Assembly: GCF_004319545.1 (NCBI RefSeq)
Contig: NZ_CP036313.1
Coordinates: 3,164,501-3,228,500 of the forward strand
Length of the DNA stretch: 64,000 nucleotides
Reading direction: 5' to 3'
Source of the DNA: Desulfobacter hydrogenophilus
GTDB taxonomy: Bacteria > Desulfobacterota > Desulfobacteria > Desulfobacterales > Desulfobacteraceae
The position numbers and the translations under genes are program-made. Shown piece by piece: positions 27,501 through 39,009 of the stretch. The notes beneath the pieces are model-generated. The model did no database searches and was not told the origin of the DNA. It saw nothing but the letters and a program-made list of their open reading frames with translations. The stretch's first letter is position 1. Every line of letters begins with the position of its first letter.

Positions 27501-28958
27501 TTAATTAACGCTGTTCTGGCCGGAAACCATGCTTCTGTCTATTTCAATATTTATGCGGACTTGACGTTTTGTTTCAAGCTCAAGAAGTTCTTCCCTTTTG
27601 GAATTAAGCATGTAATAGGCGACGTCTTCTGGTACCCGGCAGATAAATTTTTGATCAGGTTCTGCTTTCAGGGTTTTTAGCGCCAATATTCGAAGCAGTG
27701 CAAGTGCCTGTATTTCAACAGACGGTGTCAGACCCCGGCCATTGCAATGTCTGCAGATTTCATAGGACCCGTAAGTGATGGAATGGCGGATTCTTTGCCT
27801 GGACATTTCAAGAAGTCCGAAGGCGGTAATTCCTCCTACCTTAGTTCTGGCCTTATCGGATTTTAAATGTTTTTTCATAGTCTTGGTGATATCTGCCTTG
27901 TGGCGGCGTTCCTTCATGTCAATGAAATCCACCACAATAAGCCCGCCCATATCCCGCAGTCTCAACTGCCGTGCCACTTCTTCAGCCGCTTCGAGGTTGG
28001 TGTGATAGGCTGTCTCCTCAATGCTGTTTTTTTTTGTGGACTTGCCGGAGTTGACATCAATGGAAACCAGGGCTTCGGTTTGTTCAATAACCAGAAAACC
28101 ACCGGATTTAAGAGCCACATCTCTTTTGTAAATGGAAGATATCTGCTCCTCAAGCTGGTATTTTGTAAAAATGGGTTTTTCACTTTTGAACAGCCGGACG
28201 ATTTTTTTCTGTTTGGGTGCAATCATCCCGATGAAGTCCAGAACTTCTTTGTAGGTGTCTGGATTGTCAATGAGGATCTCTTTGATATCTGTTGTAAAAT
28301 AGTCCCTTAAAGAACGAACGGCCAGGCTTTGTTCCTTGTAAAGCAGACAGGGGGCCTGGTTTTCCAAAGCCAGTTTGTCGATGTTTTTCCATACGCGCAT
28401 CAAATACCGAAGATCTGATGTCAGCAAGGTTTTGGTGGCGCCCTTGCCTGCGGTTCTGACAATCATTCCGAAGCCTTCGGCAATTGTCATGCCCTTGAGA
28501 ATTCCAACCAGCCGTTTTCGTTCATCGTCCTCAACAATTTTGCGGGAAACCCCCCGGGTATTGTTACCCGGCATAAGTACGCCAAAACGACCGGGAAGGG
28601 ATATATAGGTGGTGAGCATGGCCCCTTTGAGATTAATCGGGTCTTTGGCGACCTGGACAATCATTTCTTGGCCTTTTTTAATTAAGTTGAACAGGGATCT
28701 GTTATTTTTTTCGATTTCCTGGAAATAATCCGGGTGTATTTCGTTTTTTTGCAAAAATCCGTTTTTCTCGGCGCCGTAATCCACGAACACGGCCTGCAGA
28801 CTGGGTTCCACCCGGGTGACAATCCCTTTATATATATTACCTTTAGTTGCCGCTTTAGCGGCTGTTTCAATGTGAAATTGATCCAGTTTGTTGTCAAAAA
28901 CCATGGCTATACGGTTTTCTTCCGGATCCACTGCATTAATTAGAATTTTTCTAGTCAT
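27501..28958 (-). CDS. rng: Ribonuclease G (Rne/Rng family)
   Basis: A 485-residue RNase E/G family endoribonuclease for rRNA and mRNA processing. The N-terminal S1 domain (GNIYKGIVTRVEPSLQAVFVDYG) occupies residues about 38-120; the catalytic Asp-containing stretches SIDVNSGK (near 303) and VDFIDM (near 346) bind the metal; the zinc-link CRHC is near residue 408. The length fits RNase G and not full RNase E, since the long C-terminal scaffold is missing. Confidence 0.95.
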   Translation of the reverse strand: MTRKILINAVDPEENRIAMVFDNKLDQFHIETAAKAATKGNIYKGIVTRVEPSLQAVFVDYGAEKNGFLQKNEIHPDYFQEIEKNNRSLFNLIKKGQEMIVQVAKDPINLKGAMLTTYISLPGRFGVLMPGNNTRGVSRKIVEDDERKRLVGILKGMTIAEGFGMIVRTAGKGATKTLLTSDLRYLMRVWKNIDKLALENQAPCLLYKEQSLAVRSLRDYFTTDIKEILIDNPDTYKEVLDFIGMIAPKQKKIVRLFKSEKPIFTKYQLEEQISSIYKRDVALKSGGFLVIEQTEALVSIDVNSGKSTKKNSIEETAYHTNLEAAEEVARQLRLRDMGGLIVVDFIDMKERRHKADITKTMKKHLKSDKARTKVGGITAFGLLEMSRQRIRHSITYGSYEICRHCNGRGLTPSVEIQALALLRILALKTLKAEPDQKFICRVPEDVAYYMLNSKREELLELETKRQVRINIEIDRSMVSGQNSVN

Positions 28959-29075
28959 TCATGATCTCATTTTCGTTTTAATCGTTTAAATTGGGTATGT
29001 ATCTGCATGCACTTAAATGAAATATTTTTAACGCACTGCAGATTTATATGTCTTAAAGCTTGCCACAACTTTTTG

Positions 29076-30467
29076 TTACCCGGCCATGGCGGCTTTTTTC
29101 TGTTTGAGAATGTCGAAATATGTCTGAATACGCTCTACATACTGAACCGGTTCCCAGCCCCGGGCATATCCGTATTTTGTCTGATTATAATATTTTGCCT
29201 TGGATAACAGAGGAAGTGTCGCCTTGATCCCTTTCCAGGTATTGGGATCGTGCCCTTCCTCCTTTGCCAGATTTATGGCATCTTTGACGTGTCCGTATCC
29301 GATATTATAACTTGCAAGGGCAAACAACAGTCGCTGGGATTCATCTTTTATATAATTAAACCGTTTGTACATCAATGCCAGATATTTTATCCCTGCGCGG
29401 ATGCTTTGTTGAGGGTCCAAGCGGTTTTTAATGCCCATTTCCTTGGCGGTTATTTCAGTGACCTGCATCAATCCGAGAACATTGCTAAAACTTTTTGCTT
29501 CCGGATCAAAGTGGGATTCCTGGTACACAATGGCCGCGATCAGACGCCAGTCAAATCCGTGTTTGGCAGACTCTGCTTTAATTACGTTTTTGTATTTGGG
29601 CAACTGGGTCTTTATGCGGTTATGGAATTTTTTCAGTTCATAGGCGTCAAAATTGTCGATATTGCCATAATATCTGGTTGTGATGCGTTTCAGGATGCCG
29701 GTGTTGGTTGCATAAAGAAAGAATTTGTTGACCTGCTTGAGCATCTCACTATCATTTCTCCGGACCGCCCAAGCCAGGGATTCACGTTCCTGGATGGGAA
29801 TTCCAATGCGTATATCCGGAAAAAAACGCCGGCTGAGCAGGGCGATATTAGAATTGGCTATGGTGAACTTAATCTCCCTGTCATGAACCATGCCGATGAG
29901 TTCTTCGGTGGGGATGTTGTTATGCAGCACATACTCCAGAGGTAGACCCGAAGCCTTCATATCTGCCAGCCTGTAATGATAGGATGTCCCTCGCCTGACA
30001 TGAAAAACTTTAAATTTCATGTTTTTGATGTCCTTGGGACTAAAGATGAGGTTATGGTGAATAATACGCTGCTGTATAGTCATGTAGGGAATCGAAAAAT
30101 CTACATATTCCAGGCGTGGGGCAGTAATGGGAATCCCTGCGGCAATAAAATCGCCTTTACCCTGCTTGAGATACGCGAACATGTTATTCCAGCCCGGTGT
30201 TATGACATCAAGTTCCACATTCATGAATTTGGCAAACTCCCGGGCCAGATCATACTCAAAACCCGTGGGTTTGTTATTGTATTGATAATAGGTGTTAATG
30301 GCCTTGCTGGTGATCAGGCGCAGTTTGCCGTTTTTGCGTATTTTTTCAACGGTATTCAGGGTGCTGCCGATTTCCTGGTGGTGAATCAGCACACAAAATC
30401 GTACAACCCCTAAGGTCGCAATAATAAGGAATAAAAATATAAAATGTTTAGTTAAAAATAATTTCAT
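29076..30467 (-). CDS. mltF: Membrane-bound lytic murein transglycosylase MltF-like
   Basis: A 463-residue two-domain protein. An N-terminal helix (residues about 8-28) is followed by a solute-binding type 3 domain (about 40-270), then a lytic transglycosylase SLT domain (about 290-440) with the catalytic Glu in YQESHFDP and the motifs GLMQV and ALASYNIGYGHV. It cleaves peptidoglycan, and the binding domain may regulate that. It overlaps parC by one base, so it is probably cotranscribed from parE-parC. The C-terminus is short and basic. Confidence 0.93.
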   Translation of the reverse strand: MKLFLTKHFIFLFLIIATLGVVRFCVLIHHQEIGSTLNTVEKIRKNGKLRLITSKAINTYYQYNNKPTGFEYDLAREFAKFMNVELDVITPGWNNMFAYLKQGKGDFIAAGIPITAPRLEYVDFSIPYMTIQQRIIHHNLIFSPKDIKNMKFKVFHVRRGTSYHYRLADMKASGLPLEYVLHNNIPTEELIGMVHDREIKFTIANSNIALLSRRFFPDIRIGIPIQERESLAWAVRRNDSEMLKQVNKFFLYATNTGILKRITTRYYGNIDNFDAYELKKFHNRIKTQLPKYKNVIKAESAKHGFDWRLIAAIVYQESHFDPEAKSFSNVLGLMQVTEITAKEMGIKNRLDPQQSIRAGIKYLALMYKRFNYIKDESQRLLFALASYNIGYGHVKDAINLAKEEGHDPNTWKGIKATLPLLSKAKYYNQTKYGYARGWEPVQYVERIQTYFDILKQKKAAMAG

Positions 30468-32749
30468 TAATCCGTATCATCTCTCGCCGGCTGGGGGGAG
30501 ATAATTTCAAGGTGATCTACGTTTCTGTATCCACGGGGAAGCAATTTCCCCCGTCGCCCCCTTGTACTTGTGTAGTCCTGCTGGTTGCCTGGTGTCAGCC
30601 GCAAGAAATGTTTGCCCGAATATATAACAAGATTCGAACTTAGAGGCAATATTTTTAGAAACTTAAGCTTTTCAGGACTATTTTGGCTTTTGCCGGATGC
30701 CGGAATGTGAATTATTTTATTGCCCTTGCCTTTTTTCAGGCGCGGCAGTTGGTTGACCGGGAAGATCAGCATCCTGCCGCTGGTGGTGATTGCGGCAATG
30801 CTGTCGGAATTGACGTCTGGTATGGGAAGCGGCGCCATGGGCACATCATTTTGGGATAAAGTGATCACTGCCTTTCCGTTTTTAAAATTGGTTAAAAAAT
30901 CACTGAACTTGATGATATATCCATAACCATTGTCAGCACCGTTGAGAAACAGGTCGTCATCTTCGGCGGCTATCATGGTGTAGATGGTGGTATCCGGGGC
31001 AAGGGTCAGATGCCCTGTGACAGGTTCCCCGTTTCCTCTGGCCGAGGGAAGGACATGGGCGAACAGGGTATATGCCCGGCCCGAGGTATCAATGAGCACA
31101 ATGGGTTTGTCGGATCGGATGCGCAGGTGGCACAGTAGTTGGTCCCCGGTTTTAAATTTTACATTTGCAGGATCTATATCATGGCCCTTTGCTGTCCGTA
31201 TCCATCCATTGGCTGACAGGATAATGGTGACAGGCTCCACCTCAATAACATCCGTAACCGAGAATGCTTCGGCATCTTTGCGTGTTTTGATGGGGGATCT
31301 GCGCTTATCTCCAAAGTTTTTGGCGTCTTCTTCAATTTCTTTGATTATAAACGTCTTAAATGCTTTAGGAGAGTTCAAAAGTTTATCAAGGCGCGCCTTT
31401 TCTTTGGAAAGCGCGGCCATCTCCTCGGTGATTTTGATCTCTTCCATTCGGGCAAGCTGGCGCAACCGGATTTCCAGGACCGCCTTAACCTGGATTTCGG
31501 ACAGGCCAAAGGTGTCCATGAGTTCTTTGGCCGGATCATCTGTCCTGCGTATGATTTCGATTACCTGATCAAGGTTCAGGTAAACGGTTTTAAATCCTTC
31601 CAGAATATGCAGCCGGCTGACAATTTTTTCCAGATGAAACCGGAATTTTTTTTCAATGGTTGCTCTTCGGAAATTCAGCCATTCGTTCAGGATCGTTTTT
31701 AAACTTTTTACCCTTGGCCGACCGTCAAGACCGATCATGTTCATGTTGATTGAAAAGGATTTTTCAAGATCCGTGGTGGCAAAAAGATGGTCTGCCAGAA
31801 TATTAAGATCCACGCGGTTTGACCGTGGCATTACCACCAACCGTGTGGGGGCCTCGTGGTCGGATTCATCCCGCAGATCCGACACCATGGGCAGTTTTTT
31901 TGCACTGATCTGGGCTGCGATCTGCTCGTAAATTTTTTCAGAGGATGCATGATAGGGAAGGGCTGTGAATACCAGTTCTCCGTCTTCTATGATATACTGG
32001 GCCCGCATTTTTACACGCCCCTTGCCTTTCTCATAGATGTCGCCAATTTCGTTTGCCGGGGTTATGATTTCAGCTTGTGTGGGAAAATCAGGACCTTTAA
32101 TAAATTTACACAAGTCTTTTGCATCGGCATTTTCATTTTCAATAAGGAAAATTAAGGCTTTTGCCACCTCTCTTAGATTATGGGGCGGGATGGAGGTGGC
32201 CATGCCCACGGCGATGCCGGTGGTGCCGTTGAGCAGAATATTAGGCAGACGGGCCGGCATCAGGGACGGTTCTTCCAAAGTGCCATCGAAATTGGGAACC
32301 CACCCCACCGTACCCTGTTCCAGTTCGTCCAAAAGGATTTTTGCATACCTGGACAGTCTTGATTCAGTATACCGCATGGCTGCAAAGGATTTGGGATCAT
32401 TGGGGTCACCCCAGTTGCCCTGTCCGTCCACCAGCGGATATCTTAAGGAAAACGGCTGGGCCATCAGAACCATGGCTTCATAGCAGGCTGCATCGCCGTG
32501 GGGGTGAAATTTACCCAGAACATCGCCCACGGTTCTGGCCGATTTCTTGAACTTGGCCGTGGAAGAGAGCCCCAACTGGCTCATGGAGTATATGATTCTG
32601 CGCTGGACAGGTTTGAGCCCGTCCCCGATATGGGGCAGAGCCCGATCCAGAATGACATACATGGAATAGTTTAGGTACGCGTTTTGGGTAAACTCTTTGA
32701 AGGGTAGGCGTTCAAATTCTTCAACACTGGAACTTGGGATCTGGGTCAT
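30467..32749 (-). CDS. parC: DNA topoisomerase IV subunit A
   Basis: A 760-residue type IIA topoisomerase A subunit. The N-terminus follows ParC and not Gyr[26 protein letters not shown], with the active-site Tyr in MRYTESRLS near residue 127. The residue aligned with E. coli ParC Ser80 is Ala87, while Glu91 (E. coli Glu84) is kept. The C-terminal beta-pinwheel is present but degenerate, as usual in ParC. It lies 5 bases downstream of parE. Confidence 0.95.
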   Translation of the reverse strand: MTQIPSSSVEEFERLPFKEFTQNAYLNYSMYVILDRALPHIGDGLKPVQRRIIYSMSQLGLSSTAKFKKSARTVGDVLGKFHPHGDAACYEAMVLMAQPFSLRYPLVDGQGNWGDPNDPKSFAAMRYTESRLSRYAKILLDELEQGTVGWVPNFDGTLEEPSLMPARLPNILLNGTTGIAVGMATSIPPHNLREVAKALIFLIENENADAKDLCKFIKGPDFPTQAEIITPANEIGDIYEKGKGRVKMRAQYIIEDGELVFTALPYHASSEKIYEQIAAQISAKKLPMVSDLRDESDHEAPTRLVVMPRSNRVDLNILADHLFATTDLEKSFSINMNMIGLDGRPRVKSLKTILNEWLNFRRATIEKKFRFHLEKIVSRLHILEGFKTVYLNLDQVIEIIRRTDDPAKELMDTFGLSEIQVKAVLEIRLRQLARMEEIKITEEMAALSKEKARLDKLLNSPKAFKTFIIKEIEEDAKNFGDKRRSPIKTRKDAEAFSVTDVIEVEPVTIILSANGWIRTAKGHDIDPANVKFKTGDQLLCHLRIRSDKPIVLIDTSGRAYTLFAHVLPSARGNGEPVTGHLTLAPDTTIYTMIAAEDDDLFLNGADNGYGYIIKFSDFLTNFKNGKAVITLSQNDVPMAPLPIPDVNSDSIAAITTSGRMLIFPVNQLPRLKKGKGNKIIHIPASGKSQNSPEKLKFLKILPLSSNLVIYSGKHFLRLTPGNQQDYTSTRGRRGKLLPRGYRNVDHLEIISPQPARDDTD

Positions 32750-32754
32750 TCGTA

Positions 32755-34794
32755 TTAAATCTCTTTGATTACTCCATGGGTTTCAATCCAGCGTTTCCGG
32801 TCCCGGGCCCTTTTTTTGCTCAAAAGCATATCCATGACCTGGAATACATCATCCTTTTCTGACGTTCGGACATTATCTGTTGCCGGGGAGTCAGGGGGAC
32901 ATTTGTTTTCAGATAAGGCTGATGACAATTCTTCGTTTTCCCGTGCCGTGCCGGTGTTTTGTTCGCCGGCGTCTGGTTCGTCCGTAATTGTTAACTGGAC
33001 TAGGCGCCGGGAGTCCGGGGCAATGGTGGTCTCCCGTAGCTGGGATGGGTTCATCTCCCCTAAGCCCTTGAAACGTTGGACATTGATTTTGGATGGCTTT
33101 TTTCTGCGGCTCAATCGCTTGATGATGGCGTTTTTTTCTGAATCATCGAGGGCATAAAATACCTCTTTTCCCTTGTCAACCCGGTAAAGGGGGGGCATGG
33201 CAACAAATACATGGCCCTGCCGCACCACTTCCGGGAAGTGTTTTAGAAAAAGTGCACACAAGAGGGTCGCAATATGCAGACCATCGGAGTCTGCATCAGC
33301 CAAAATACATAATTTGTTGTAGCGCAGTTTGGAAATATCCTTTGATCCCGGGACTACACCTAATACCTGGGAAATATCACGGATTTCCTTGGATTCAAGT
33401 ATGGCTGAAGAACTTAAATCCCAGGTATTTAAAATTTTTCCCCGCAAGGGCATGATGGCCTGGAAGCGTCTGTCTCTGGCCTGCTTGGCCGAACCGCCGG
33501 CAGAGTCTCCCTCCACAAAAAAAAGCTCCCGCTGTCTTTGGTCATCACTGGTGCAGTCTGACAATTTGGCCGGTAAAGAGGCTCCGCTGGTCCGGGTTTT
33601 CAGCGTCACTTTTTTGCGTTTTCTTTCACGACGTCTGGCATTTTCAATGGCTGCCAGGGCAAGGGCTTCGCCTAACGCCACATTTTGGTTCAGCCATAAA
33701 CTAAAAGCGTCCCGGACTTGAATATTAACCAGGCTTGCACAGTGCCGTGAGGAGAGACGTTCTTTGGTCTGGCCTGAAAACTGGGCTTCCACAAGTTTTA
33801 CGGACAGTACATATCCCACATTTTGCCAGATATCCTCAGGGGTAAGAAACACACCTTTAGGCAGAAGGTTTCGAAATTTGCAGAACTCTTTAACAGATTC
33901 CAGCAAGCCGGACCTGAAACCGTTGACATGGGTACCCCCAAGTTTTGTGGGAATAAGGTTGACATAGCTCTCCTCAATGTCAAGAGCATCTTCCAGCCCC
34001 CAGTTCACCGCCCATACAGCCTTTAAATCATCATTGTCAGCAGATCCTGTGAACGGTTCCGGAAAAATAGTCTTGGAGCTGCTGATCATTTCTTGAAAAT
34101 ATTGATCCAGGCCCTGGTCGTAATGCCAGGAGTCGGTTTCTCCGGTTTGTTCAACGGTAAAGGTGGTGGTCAGCCCCTGGCACAGAACCGCCTTGGATTT
34201 AAGCGCTGCCCGGATGGCGACCACATTGAATTGATCTGTATCAAAATAGGCCGAATCCGGTTTAAAATTCAGCGTAGTTCCCGTATTGGCGGCTTTTCCG
34301 ACCTCTTCCAGGTCTTTTGTTTTAGCGCCGTTTTGAAATTCAATTGTGTACCGTTTTTTGTCCCGGCAAATATCAATGCACAGATGAATAGACAGGGCAT
34401 TGACCACCGAAACACCTACCCCATGAAGCCCGCCGGAAAAAGCATAATCCTTGTTTGAGAATTTGGCGCCTGCATGCAGCTTGGTCATGATCAGTTCGAC
34501 ACCGGAAATACCTTCCTCGGGGTGAATGTCCACGGGCATTCCCCGGCCGTTGTCCGATACAATGATTCTGTTGTCCTGTGTCAGGGTGACATCAATGCGT
34601 GTGGCAAAACCTGCAATGGCCTCATCGACACTGTTGTCAATAACTTCAAAGGCCAGATGGTCCGGGCTTGATGTGTCCGTGTACATGCCAGGTCTGCGCT
34701 TGACCGGATCAAGGCCCTTGAGCACCTCGATGGACCGGGCATCATACCCTTGGTCTGCGGTCTTGTCCTGTATTCTGCCATCAAATAAGTTCAT
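32755..34794 (-). CDS. parE: DNA topoisomerase IV subunit B
   Basis: A 679-residue GHKL ATPase/Toprim subunit. ATP-site motifs [16 protein letters not shown] and [14 protein letters not shown] lie in the first 130 residues; the Toprim part has [18 protein letters not shown] and [15 protein letters not shown]. The last conserved block ([15 protein letters not shown]) is followed by an acidic, low-complexity insert of about 45 residues before the typical ParE end [18 protein letters not shown]. The insert is unusual. parE heads the parE-parC-mltF unit and is divergent from the cyclase gene, with 159 AT-rich bases between. Confidence 0.95.
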   Translation of the reverse strand: MNLFDGRIQDKTADQGYDARSIEVLKGLDPVKRRPGMYTDTSSPDHLAFEVIDNSVDEAIAGFATRIDVTLTQDNRIIVSDNGRGMPVDIHPEEGISGVELIMTKLHAGAKFSNKDYAFSGGLHGVGVSVVNALSIHLCIDICRDKKRYTIEFQNGAKTKDLEEVGKAANTGTTLNFKPDSAYFDTDQFNVVAIRAALKSKAVLCQGLTTTFTVEQTGETDSWHYDQGLDQYFQEMISSSKTIFPEPFTGSADNDDLKAVWAVNWGLEDALDIEESYVNLIPTKLGGTHVNGFRSGLLESVKEFCKFRNLLPKGVFLTPEDIWQNVGYVLSVKLVEAQFSGQTKERLSSRHCASLVNIQVRDAFSLWLNQNVALGEALALAAIENARRRERKRKKVTLKTRTSGASLPAKLSDCTSDDQRQRELFFVEGDSAGGSAKQARDRRFQAIMPLRGKILNTWDLSSSAILESKEIRDISQVLGVVPGSKDISKLRYNKLCILADADSDGLHIATLLCALFLKHFPEVVRQGHVFVAMPPLYRVDKGKEVFYALDDSEKNAIIKRLSRRKKPSKINVQRFKGLGEMNPSQLRETTIAPDSRRLVQLTITDEPDAGEQNTGTARENEELSSALSENKCPPDSPATDNVRTSEKDDVFQVMDMLLSKKRARDRKRWIETHGVIKEI

Positions 34795-34953
34795 AAAATA
34801 GTTCTGGTATGATATACAATATTAAAGCACTATTGAAGATTGTATCGAAATTTTAAATTAAACTTAAATCATATACCAAATTTGAATTAAAATATAGCCC
34901 GGCATGACATAAAATTTTAAAACCACCTGGACTATGGGAGTTGACACAGCAGT

Positions 34954-37900
34954 ATGGATGACTCTAATCCTGGATTTGATCGTCAAACCTTTGATGGTTA
35001 TTGGAAGAACCTTGATGAACAACAGCGTAAGGACCTGGTCCTTCATGCGCCACAATTACCAGTTTACCTTGGTCTTCTGCCAATTTTAAGCAGTGTTTTT
35101 TCAACCCATTACCCTTTAAGGGAAGTGGGAAAAAAAAGTTTAACCTCAATGACTTTTGTTATTCGGAAGAATATTGAAACACCGCTGGAAAATAAACCGT
35201 TGAAACAGGCACAGGCCGAAGCATTTCAGGGGGCAGCCCTGATTTACCGCAAGATCTTTATGCAAATGGCATTTTCAGATAAAAGCGTCCTTATCCAGGC
35301 GCTTATGAATATTGGGAATGTCGGCGCTTTTTTTGCCTTCAAAGCCATTTACCTGGAACGGGTGTCACAGGATGTGATAAAAAATTGTATCAAGAATCTG
35401 GATGACCGGCTTCGTTTGACTTTTGCCGATCAATATCTGCAGGCAAATCCTGCTGTCCGTCTGCGTTTTGCCGGCTTGTTTCGCTATGTGCTTGCCGGCG
35501 TTAAGCAGCGTCAGGCCGTGACCTGGTACTATGCAGGTCTGTTTGACCGGGGCCGGGATGTTGACCCTTATTTGAATAATATTGACGCATCGTTGCGAAA
35601 CCCTTTACTCATAGAAGAGAATGAGCTGTTGTCCCCGGATTATCAAGATAGGATTGCCGGCCTTAAAGCCATCTCAATGATGCGATCAAAGGTGCCTTTA
35701 CGAGTTTTTAAAAAAGCGTTGGCCCAAGAAACCGTAAAAAAGATCAGGATGGCTGTATACGGTCTGATTGAAAATTCATCCTTTGGGCTGTACCCGGAAC
35801 TGTTCGAGCCCGTGCTTCAGCGGCTTCAGCACGCCAAAACCAATGAGGCCGTCAGCGCGTTTAAAGCCCTTGTTGTGACCGGCAGACATCCTTTTCACAA
35901 GGTCATGGAGATAGTTCGAAATACGAACGCTTCCATTATTCCCATCATCCACATGGAAATTTCGGCGCTGTCCAGACTCTCCTTTTTTGCGCTCCAGGAC
36001 ATTGCCCTGAATAAGGATGCCTATCAGGGTGAAAATTATGATATCAACCTGGCATGTATTTTCGGGATGATAAAAAAACGTCCGGAACGGGTGGTCAGGA
36101 TTTTAAAAGAGAACGTAGGTCTTTGCGGCTCGGACCGGATCAGGAAAGAAGTGGACAGGCTCATGGTAAAAACCCAAAGTCTGCTGCTCAAGGAACGCAA
36201 AAGTATTGCCGCTCCTTTTAAGGACATCCAGACACAAATGCCCGAAAAAAAATCCATGGTCACCTTTTTCAAATCCATATTCAAGGATCCGGTCCAAAAA
36301 AAACTGGATGATTTAAAGCAGCGGATTATTCCCCAGGATCTGGATCTCGAGAAAGCAGTTATTCGGGACCTGGATCTGTCCGGGCTGGATTTAACCCGAT
36401 CCGTTCTTAATCTGACCCATGCACAGATTGTTAATACGTTGATGACAGGCATTCATGTGTCAGGCGGTATATGCCGCAATACCCTGTTTTACAATATGAA
36501 TCTGAATGGGGCTGTGTTTGATTTGACCTGTTTTGATAATGCTGTTTTTGTCAATGTATCTGCCCAAAATACAAAATTCAGTCAGTGCAGTTTTCAAAAC
36601 GCCTCTTTTTATAATTGTAATTTCAATGGGGCAGACATGAGCGATGCTCTGTTCATTGAGGCAATCATGGCAAAATCTTCTTTTAACGAAACAAATTTGA
36701 CCTGTGCTGTTTTTGCACATGCGCGACTATCAGGCCTTTCCTTTGCTAATGCCTGGCTTCATATGGCGGATTTCACTAATGCGAGGGCCCGGTTTTGCCG
36801 GTTTGCATCGCATGCGGCCATGGATCTGCGTACCCGGGATCTAAATTATAATGACAGGGAATACCAACTCAGCTTCAATGACCTGCCAAGAATTGATCCC
36901 AGGGTAGTTAATGAAATCAACATGCTCATTTTCTGTGAGTTTATTCATTTCGGACAGGCAAAATTTCTCAAACAGAATAAATTGAGTCTTCTGGCTGCCT
37001 TTGATATCTTTAAGCCGGAACAGGCGGATTTTTTTCAACTTCTTCCTTTATTGCTCCATGAAAATATTGCGATGCCGGAAACCAGCAACGTTCCGTCGTC
37101 AACGCCTTGTGGCGTGGCAGATTATTTGCCTTCAAGGGAGGTCGAACGGGTTGGCCGGCAATATCTGGGAGGCGCCAATGTTCTCATCCGCCGGCATCCG
37201 GATCCTTGCATTCTTGCGATATATTCCATGGGAAGTGTTGGGTCTGTTGCCCAGACTGCCGAGTCCGACATTGATTATTGGATTTGTATAGATGAAAAAC
37301 GGTTGGGTGGCCAGGCAATCGATCTTTTGCGCCGGAAATTTGATGCCCTGGAAGGCATGGCTCTGGATCGGTTTAAAATTCAGGTCACCTTTTTTCTTGT
37401 GGATATTTTCAAAGCTCGTGATAATGACTTTGGCGGTTCCTCCCAGGAAAGTTCAGGCTCTGCCCAGGCCCGGTTGCTCAAGGAGGAGTTTTACCGGACC
37501 ATGATCCATGTGGCAGGCAGGCTACCATTGTGGACGGCGCTTCCAACCAGCATCAGTATCAATTACTATAATCTGATTTTTGACTGCATCAATCGTCTGC
37601 CCGGTACTAAACGGTATATTGACCTGGGTGATATTCATGCCGTACCACGAAATGAATATTTTGGCGCGTCTATCTGGCAGATGTTTAAGTGGCTGAAAAG
37701 CCCTTTTAAATCAGTTATTAAAATGGCTTTGCTGGAAAAATACATAAATACCTATGGCCGGGAACCCATGCTGTGCAATGAGTATAAAAATGAATGGATG
37801 AATTCAGGGACCCATCTGAAGCCGGGGCAGAACGATTCCTATATTATTTTGCTCAATACCATGATTCAGTTTTATATGAAGTCGGGAGATACTCGTTCCA

Positions 37901-38829
37901 TCAAGCTTTTGCTCACCTGTTTTTTTCTTAAATTGGGAATTACAAAACAATCGGAGTTGGATTCCAGTGTTTTTGGCCTGCGACGCATCCTTTTGGGAAG
38001 GTGCCTGCGGGAATGGGAGTGGACCCAGGAGAAGGTGTTTGAGATCGGCCGGTTTAAATCCTGGCCTTATGCCGCCATTCACCGCCTTTCCTTGACCATA
38101 GAACAGTATATGATAACACGGTACACGGACCTTAAAAGCCGGTTCAGGGATGATGCCGAGCTGGCGATTTCCGAGCAGGATCGTATGGTCCTTGAGCGCA
38201 AGGTGGACATTCAGTTCCAGGATAAGCCGGGTAAAATTAAAAAACTGCTTTTAATTTCAAGTGGAGATCGTCATTTTTCAAAGCTTTATCTGAGATACCT
38301 GGTTCCGTCCGGAAAAAGATACGGCCAGTGGGAATTGATCCATAAACCCTCTATCCAGACCGGGATGGATGAAGAATCTATACTCACGGCAAATTCGGTG
38401 GAAGAGATTGGAGCCTGGCTGATTCACAATCATCTTTATACGGACCACACTTTTTTGACCATGGCGCCTAATCCCACTGAAGTTTCCCACGACAGCATTG
38501 AAAAACTTTACAGGGCCATGTATGATTTTTTTACTCCTGAATTAGCAAAATCGTTTAGTTTTGATGCATTAAAAAAAAGGTCATTCATTACAAGTCTTTT
38601 TATTTCCGTCAATTTCTATGCGGAAAGACCCAGCGGCAGAATTTCAGATTTTACATTGATTTACCTGAACTCCTGGGAAGAGATGTTTTTGCGCACCACT
38701 ATACTTAAAATACCGGTGGCGGATCTTGAACCGGTTAAAAAACATATCTGCACAGGGCTTGGTTTAAAGCAGTTGCCCGAAAACACCGTTTTTCATGTCC
38801 CAAGAAGGGGGGCTTCAATGATGATTTGA
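34954..38829 (+). CDS. Large class I adenylate cyclase fused to pentapeptide repeats
   Basis: A 1291-residue soluble protein in three parts. Residues about 1-480 are helical and repeat-like. Residues about 488-630 are pentapeptide repeats, A(D/N)LXX style, e.g. NLNGAVFDL, NASFYNCNFNGADMSDALF, forming a right-handed beta-helix. From about 700 on it matches class I adenylate cyclases: the nucleotidyl-transferase signature MGSVGS...ESDIDYW near residues 760-776, then a long C-terminal part. It would make cAMP. The E. coli enzyme is about 850 residues and has no pentapeptide repeats or long N-terminal extension. Start is the ATG at 34954. Confidence 0.85.
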   Translation: MDDSNPGFDRQTFDGYWKNLDEQQRKDLVLHAPQLPVYLGLLPILSSVFSTHYPLREVGKKSLTSMTFVIRKNIETPLENKPLKQAQAEAFQGAALIYRKIFMQMAFSDKSVLIQALMNIGNVGAFFAFKAIYLERVSQDVIKNCIKNLDDRLRLTFADQYLQANPAVRLRFAGLFRYVLAGVKQRQAVTWYYAGLFDRGRDVDPYLNNIDASLRNPLLIEENELLSPDYQDRIAGLKAISMMRSKVPLRVFKKALAQETVKKIRMAVYGLIENSSFGLYPELFEPVLQRLQHAKTNEAVSAFKALVVTGRHPFHKVMEIVRNTNASIIPIIHMEISALSRLSFFALQDIALNKDAYQGENYDINLACIFGMIKKRPERVVRILKENVGLCGSDRIRKEVDRLMVKTQSLLLKERKSIAAPFKDIQTQMPEKKSMVTFFKSIFKDPVQKKLDDLKQRIIPQDLDLEKAVIRDLDLSGLDLTRSVLNLTHAQIVNTLMTGIHVSGGICRNTLFYNMNLNGAVFDLTCFDNAVFVNVSAQNTKFSQCSFQNASFYNCNFNGADMSDALFIEAIMAKSSFNETNLTCAVFAHARLSGLSFANAWLHMADFTNARARFCRFASHAAMDLRTRDLNYNDREYQLSFNDLPRIDPRVVNEINMLIFCEFIHFGQAKFLKQNKLSLLAAFDIFKPEQADFFQLLPLLLHENIAMPETSNVPSSTPCGVADYLPSREVERVGRQYLGGANVLIRRHPDPCILAIYSMGSVGSVAQTAESDIDYWICIDEKRLGGQAIDLLRRKFDALEGMALDRFKIQVTFFLVDIFKARDNDFGGSSQESSGSAQARLLKEEFYRTMIHVAGRLPLWTALPTSISINYYNLIFDCINRLPGTKRYIDLGDIHAVPRNEYFGASIWQMFKWLKSPFKSVIKMALLEKYINTYGREPMLCNEYKNEWMNSGTHLKPGQNDSYIILLNTMIQFYMKSGDTRSIKLLLTCFFLKLGITKQSELDSSVFGLRRILLGRCLREWEWTQEKVFEIGRFKSWPYAAIHRLSLTIEQYMITRYTDLKSRFRDDAELAISEQDRMVLERKVDIQFQDKPGKIKKLLLISSGDRHFSKLYLRYLVPSGKRYGQWELIHKPSIQTGMDEESILTANSVEEIGAWLIHNHLYTDHTFLTMAPNPTEVSHDSIEKLYRAMYDFFTPELAKSFSFDALKKRSFITSLFISVNFYAERPSGRISDFTLIYLNSWEEMFLRTTILKIPVADLEPVKKHICTGLGLKQLPENTVFHVPRRGASMMI

Positions 38830-38845
38830 TTTTAGCAAAATACTA

Positions 38846-39009
38846 AGAGCCTGTTTAAAAATAGATGAATCGGCTGCAATCACATGAGAATGGCCCCAAT
38901 CTCCCCCAAATGTTCGGCCAATAGTCCGGCTATTAACAGAAAATTTGAGAACATTGGTTCTCCTTCTCATGAGATTTCGCTTCGATTCTCTAATCTTTAA
39001 GCAGGCTCT
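38846..39009. repeat. MITE-like element with terminal inverted repeats
   Basis: 164 bases bounded by AGAGCCTG (38846-38853) and CAGGCTCT (39002-39009), with further matching inward (TTAAA / TTTAA). A second inner pair, CATGAGAA and TTCTCATG, shows that the whole can fold on itself. No gene is inside. It fills the space between the cyclase stop and the stop codon of the LOG gene. Confidence 0.55.

Noticed and set aside
31000..32500. Several plus-strand frames opposite parC
   Set aside because: Shadows of a clear topoisomerase gene; Arg/Ser-rich with no domain.
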